Source: Strigamia acuminata (lineage: Eukaryota; Arthropoda; Chilopoda; Geophilomorpha; Linotaeniidae). Taken from it: DNA of 64,000 nucleotides. The notes below the pieces were generated by a model. The model was given only the letters and a program-made list of their open reading frames with translations. It was not told the DNA's origin and did not search any database. Location: assembly GCA_949358305.1 (NCBI GenBank), contig CASHSZ010000029.1, forward strand, positions 310,001 through 374,000, read 5' to 3'. Made by a program: the position numbers and the translations under genes. This document shows, in pieces, positions 61,602 to 64,000 of this stretch; positions within the stretch are counted from its first letter, which is position 1; each line of letters opens with the position of its first letter.

Positions 61602-64000
61602 TTTCTGAACATTCAGAGACATTGGTCTTGTGGTGTTTGTGCTAAGTCAACTGTGATGAGATCAAAGTCTATTCTCCCAAATCATCGGTTGGATGTTTCT
61701 AAAACTTACATTGGAGCCTTCTACTAAGGTTTAAACACTATTTCTGAACATTCAGAGACATTGGTCTTATGGTGTTTGTGCTAAGTCAACTATGATGAGA
61801 TCAAAAGTCTATTCTCCCAAATCATCGGTTGAATGTTTCTAAAACTTACATTGGAGCCTTCTACTAAGGTTTAAACACTATTTCTGAACATTCAGAGACA
61901 TTGGTCTTGTGGTGTTTGTGCTAAGTCAACTGTGATGAGATCAAAAGTCTATTCTCCCAAATCATCGGTTGGATGTTTCTAAAACTTACATTGGAGCCTT
62001 CTACTAAGGTTTAAACACTATTTCTGAACATTCAGAGACATTGGACTTGTGGTGTTTGTGCTAAGTCAACTGCGATGTGAAATGAGCTCAAAATTTTTTT
62101 TTCAAAATTTATTGCTTAGGTGTTGCTAAAACTTATATTGAAGGCTTCTACTAAGGTTTAAACACTATTTCTGAACATTCAGAGACATTGGTCTTGTGGT
62201 GTTTGTGCTAAGTCAACTACGATGTGAAATGAGCTCAAAATTTTTTTTTCAAAATTTATTGCTTAGGTGTTGCTAAAACTTATATTGAAGGCTTCTACTA
62301 AGGTTTAAACACTATTTCTGAACATTCAGAGACATTGGTCTTGTGGTGTTTGTGCTAAGTCAACTACGATGTGAAATGAGCTCAAAATTTTTTTTTCAAA
62401 ATTTAATGCTTGGGTGTTGCTAAAACTTATATTGAAGGCTTCTACTAAGGTTTAAACACTATTTCTGAACATTCAGAGACATTGGACTTGTGGTGTTTGT
62501 GCTAAGTCAACTGTGATGAGATCAAAAGTTTATTCTCCCAAATCATTCGTTGGATGTTTCTAAAACTTACATTGGAGCCTTCTACTAAGGTTTAAACACT
62601 ATTTCTGAACATTCAGAGACATTGGTCTTGTGGTGTTTGTGCTAAGTCAACTGTGATGAGATCAAAAGTCTATTCTCCCAAATCATCGGTTAAATGTTAT
62701 AAAACTTACATTGGAGCCTTCTACTAAGGTTTAAACACTATTTCTGAACATTCAGAGACATTGGTCTTGTGGTGTTTGTGCTAAGTCAACTGTGATGAGA
62801 TCAAAAGTCTATTCTCCCAAATCATCGGTTAAATGTTTCTAAAACTTACATTGGAGCCTTCTACTAAGGTTTAAACACTATTTCTGAACATTCAGAGACA
62901 TTGGTCTTGTGGTGTTTGTGCTAAGTCAACTGTGATGAGATCAAAAGTCTATTCTCCCAAATCATCGGTTGGATGTTTCTAAAACTTACATTGGAGCCTT
63001 CTACTAAGGTTTAAACACTATTTCTGAACATTCAGAGACATTGGTCTTGTGGTGTTTGTGCTAAGTCAACTGTGATGAGATCAAAAGTCTATTCTCCCAA
63101 ATCATTGGTTGGATGTTTCTAAAACTTACATTGGAGCCTTCTACTAAGGTTTAAACACTATTTCTGAACATTCAGAGACATTGGTCTTGTGGTGTTTGTG
63201 CTAAGTCAACTATGATGAGATCAAAAGTCTATTCTCCCAAATCATCGGTTAAATGTTTCTAAAACTTACATTGGAGCCTTCTACTAAGGTTTAAACACTA
63301 TTTCTGAACATTCAGAGACATTGGTCTTGTGGTGTTTGTGCTAAGTCAACTGTGATGAGATCAAAAGTCTATTCTCCCAAATCATCGGTTGGATGTTTCT
63401 AAAACTTACATTGGAGCCTTCTACTAAGGTTTAAACACTATTTCTGAACATTCAGAGACATTGGACTTGTGGTGTTTGTGCTAAGTCAACTGCGATGTGA
63501 AATGAGCTCAAAATTTTTTTTTCAAAATTTATTGCTTGGGTGTTGCTAAAACTTATATTGAAGGCTTCTACTAAGGTTTAAACACTATTTCTGAACATAC
63601 AGAGACATTGGACTTGTGGTGTTTGTGCTAAGTAACTGTGATGAGATCAAAAGTCTATTCTCCCAAATCATTGCTTGGATGTTGCTAAAACTTACATTGA
63701 AGGCTTCTACTAAGGTTTAAACACTATTTCTGAACATTCAGAGACATTGGTCTTGTGGTGTTTGTGCTAAGTCAACTGTGATGAGATCAAAAGTCTATTC
63801 TCCCAAATCATTGGTTGGATGTTTCTAAAACTTACATTGGAGCCTTCTACTAAGGTTTAAACACTATTTCTGAACATTCAGAGACATTGGTCTTGTGGTG
63901 TTTGTGCTAAGTCAACTATGATGAGATCAAAAGTCTATTCTCCCAAATCATCGGTTAAATGTTTCTAAAACTTACATTGGAGCCTTCTACTAAGGTTTAA

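Larger units (their letters stand above)
52820..64000. repeat. Satellite array, right block (same family)
   Basis: This is the continuation of the left array in the same orientation, with about 80 monomers by length, running off the window end. It begins with GTTTAAACAC directly after the right LTR, so the monomer cut by the retrotransposon resumes there. The same A, B and A' classes occur, with local variants: CTATGATGAG in place of CTGTGATGAG, CTACGATGTG in B monomers, GTCAACGGTGATG, and a one-base deletion giving GATCAAAGTC. These variants recur at fixed spacing, so they mark higher-order units. No gene or other element is visible in the block. Confidence 0.98.

Overview
This window looks like animal genomic DNA. 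It is dominated by one tandem satellite array of about 140-bp units, interrupted once by a complete BEL/Pao-type LTR retrotransposon. BEL/Pao elements are known only from animals, and long AT-rich satellites with nested higher-order repeats are typical of heterochromatin, often pericentromeric or centromeric. I cannot name a species. No host gene, bacterial feature or CRISPR array is visible; the only tRNA-like sequence is the primer-binding complement inside the element.

Layout. Positions 1-44185 are an uninterrupted satellite array of roughly 315 monomers. Positions 44186-52819 are the retrotransposon, lying on the minus strand. It has two 1,261-bp LTRs differing at one base, a 52-nt 3' spacer, a single fused gag-pol reading frame of 1,751 codons, an 804-nt leader, and a primer-binding site resembling the 3' end of tRNA-His. 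Positions 52820-64000 continue the same satellite with about 80 more monomers. A 4-bp duplication (GTTT) flanks the element.

Satellite structure. Three monomer classes recur: A (140 bp), B (about 146-148 bp) and a 139-bp class A' whose 3' half looks like B. All share a conserved block with two adjacent dyad-symmetric sequences (GTTTAAAC, then TCTGAACATTCAGA), while the rest differs between classes. Monomers are ordered into larger units that are themselves duplicated. The clearest are 1,274 bp (9 monomers), 2,812 bp, 3,110 bp (22 monomers) and 4,357 bp. Single recombinant monomers show that unequal exchange has occurred inside monomers.

How the parts fit. The retrotransposon encodes capsid-like gag, zinc knuckles, protease, reverse transcriptase, RNase H and integrase in one open frame with recognisable catalytic motifs. 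Near-identical LTRs and a clean target duplication point to a recent insertion. It landed in the GTTTAAAC palindrome present in nearly every monomer, and the monomer order on either side is that seen elsewhere in the array, so the insertion did not rearrange it. The less ordinary parts are the nested satellite hierarchy, the paired-dyad box, the insertion in the palindrome, the unusual element ends (no visible polypurine tract, offset primer site, hairpin LTR terminus), and a structured leader with an extra reading frame. I see no clear new biological system beyond these.
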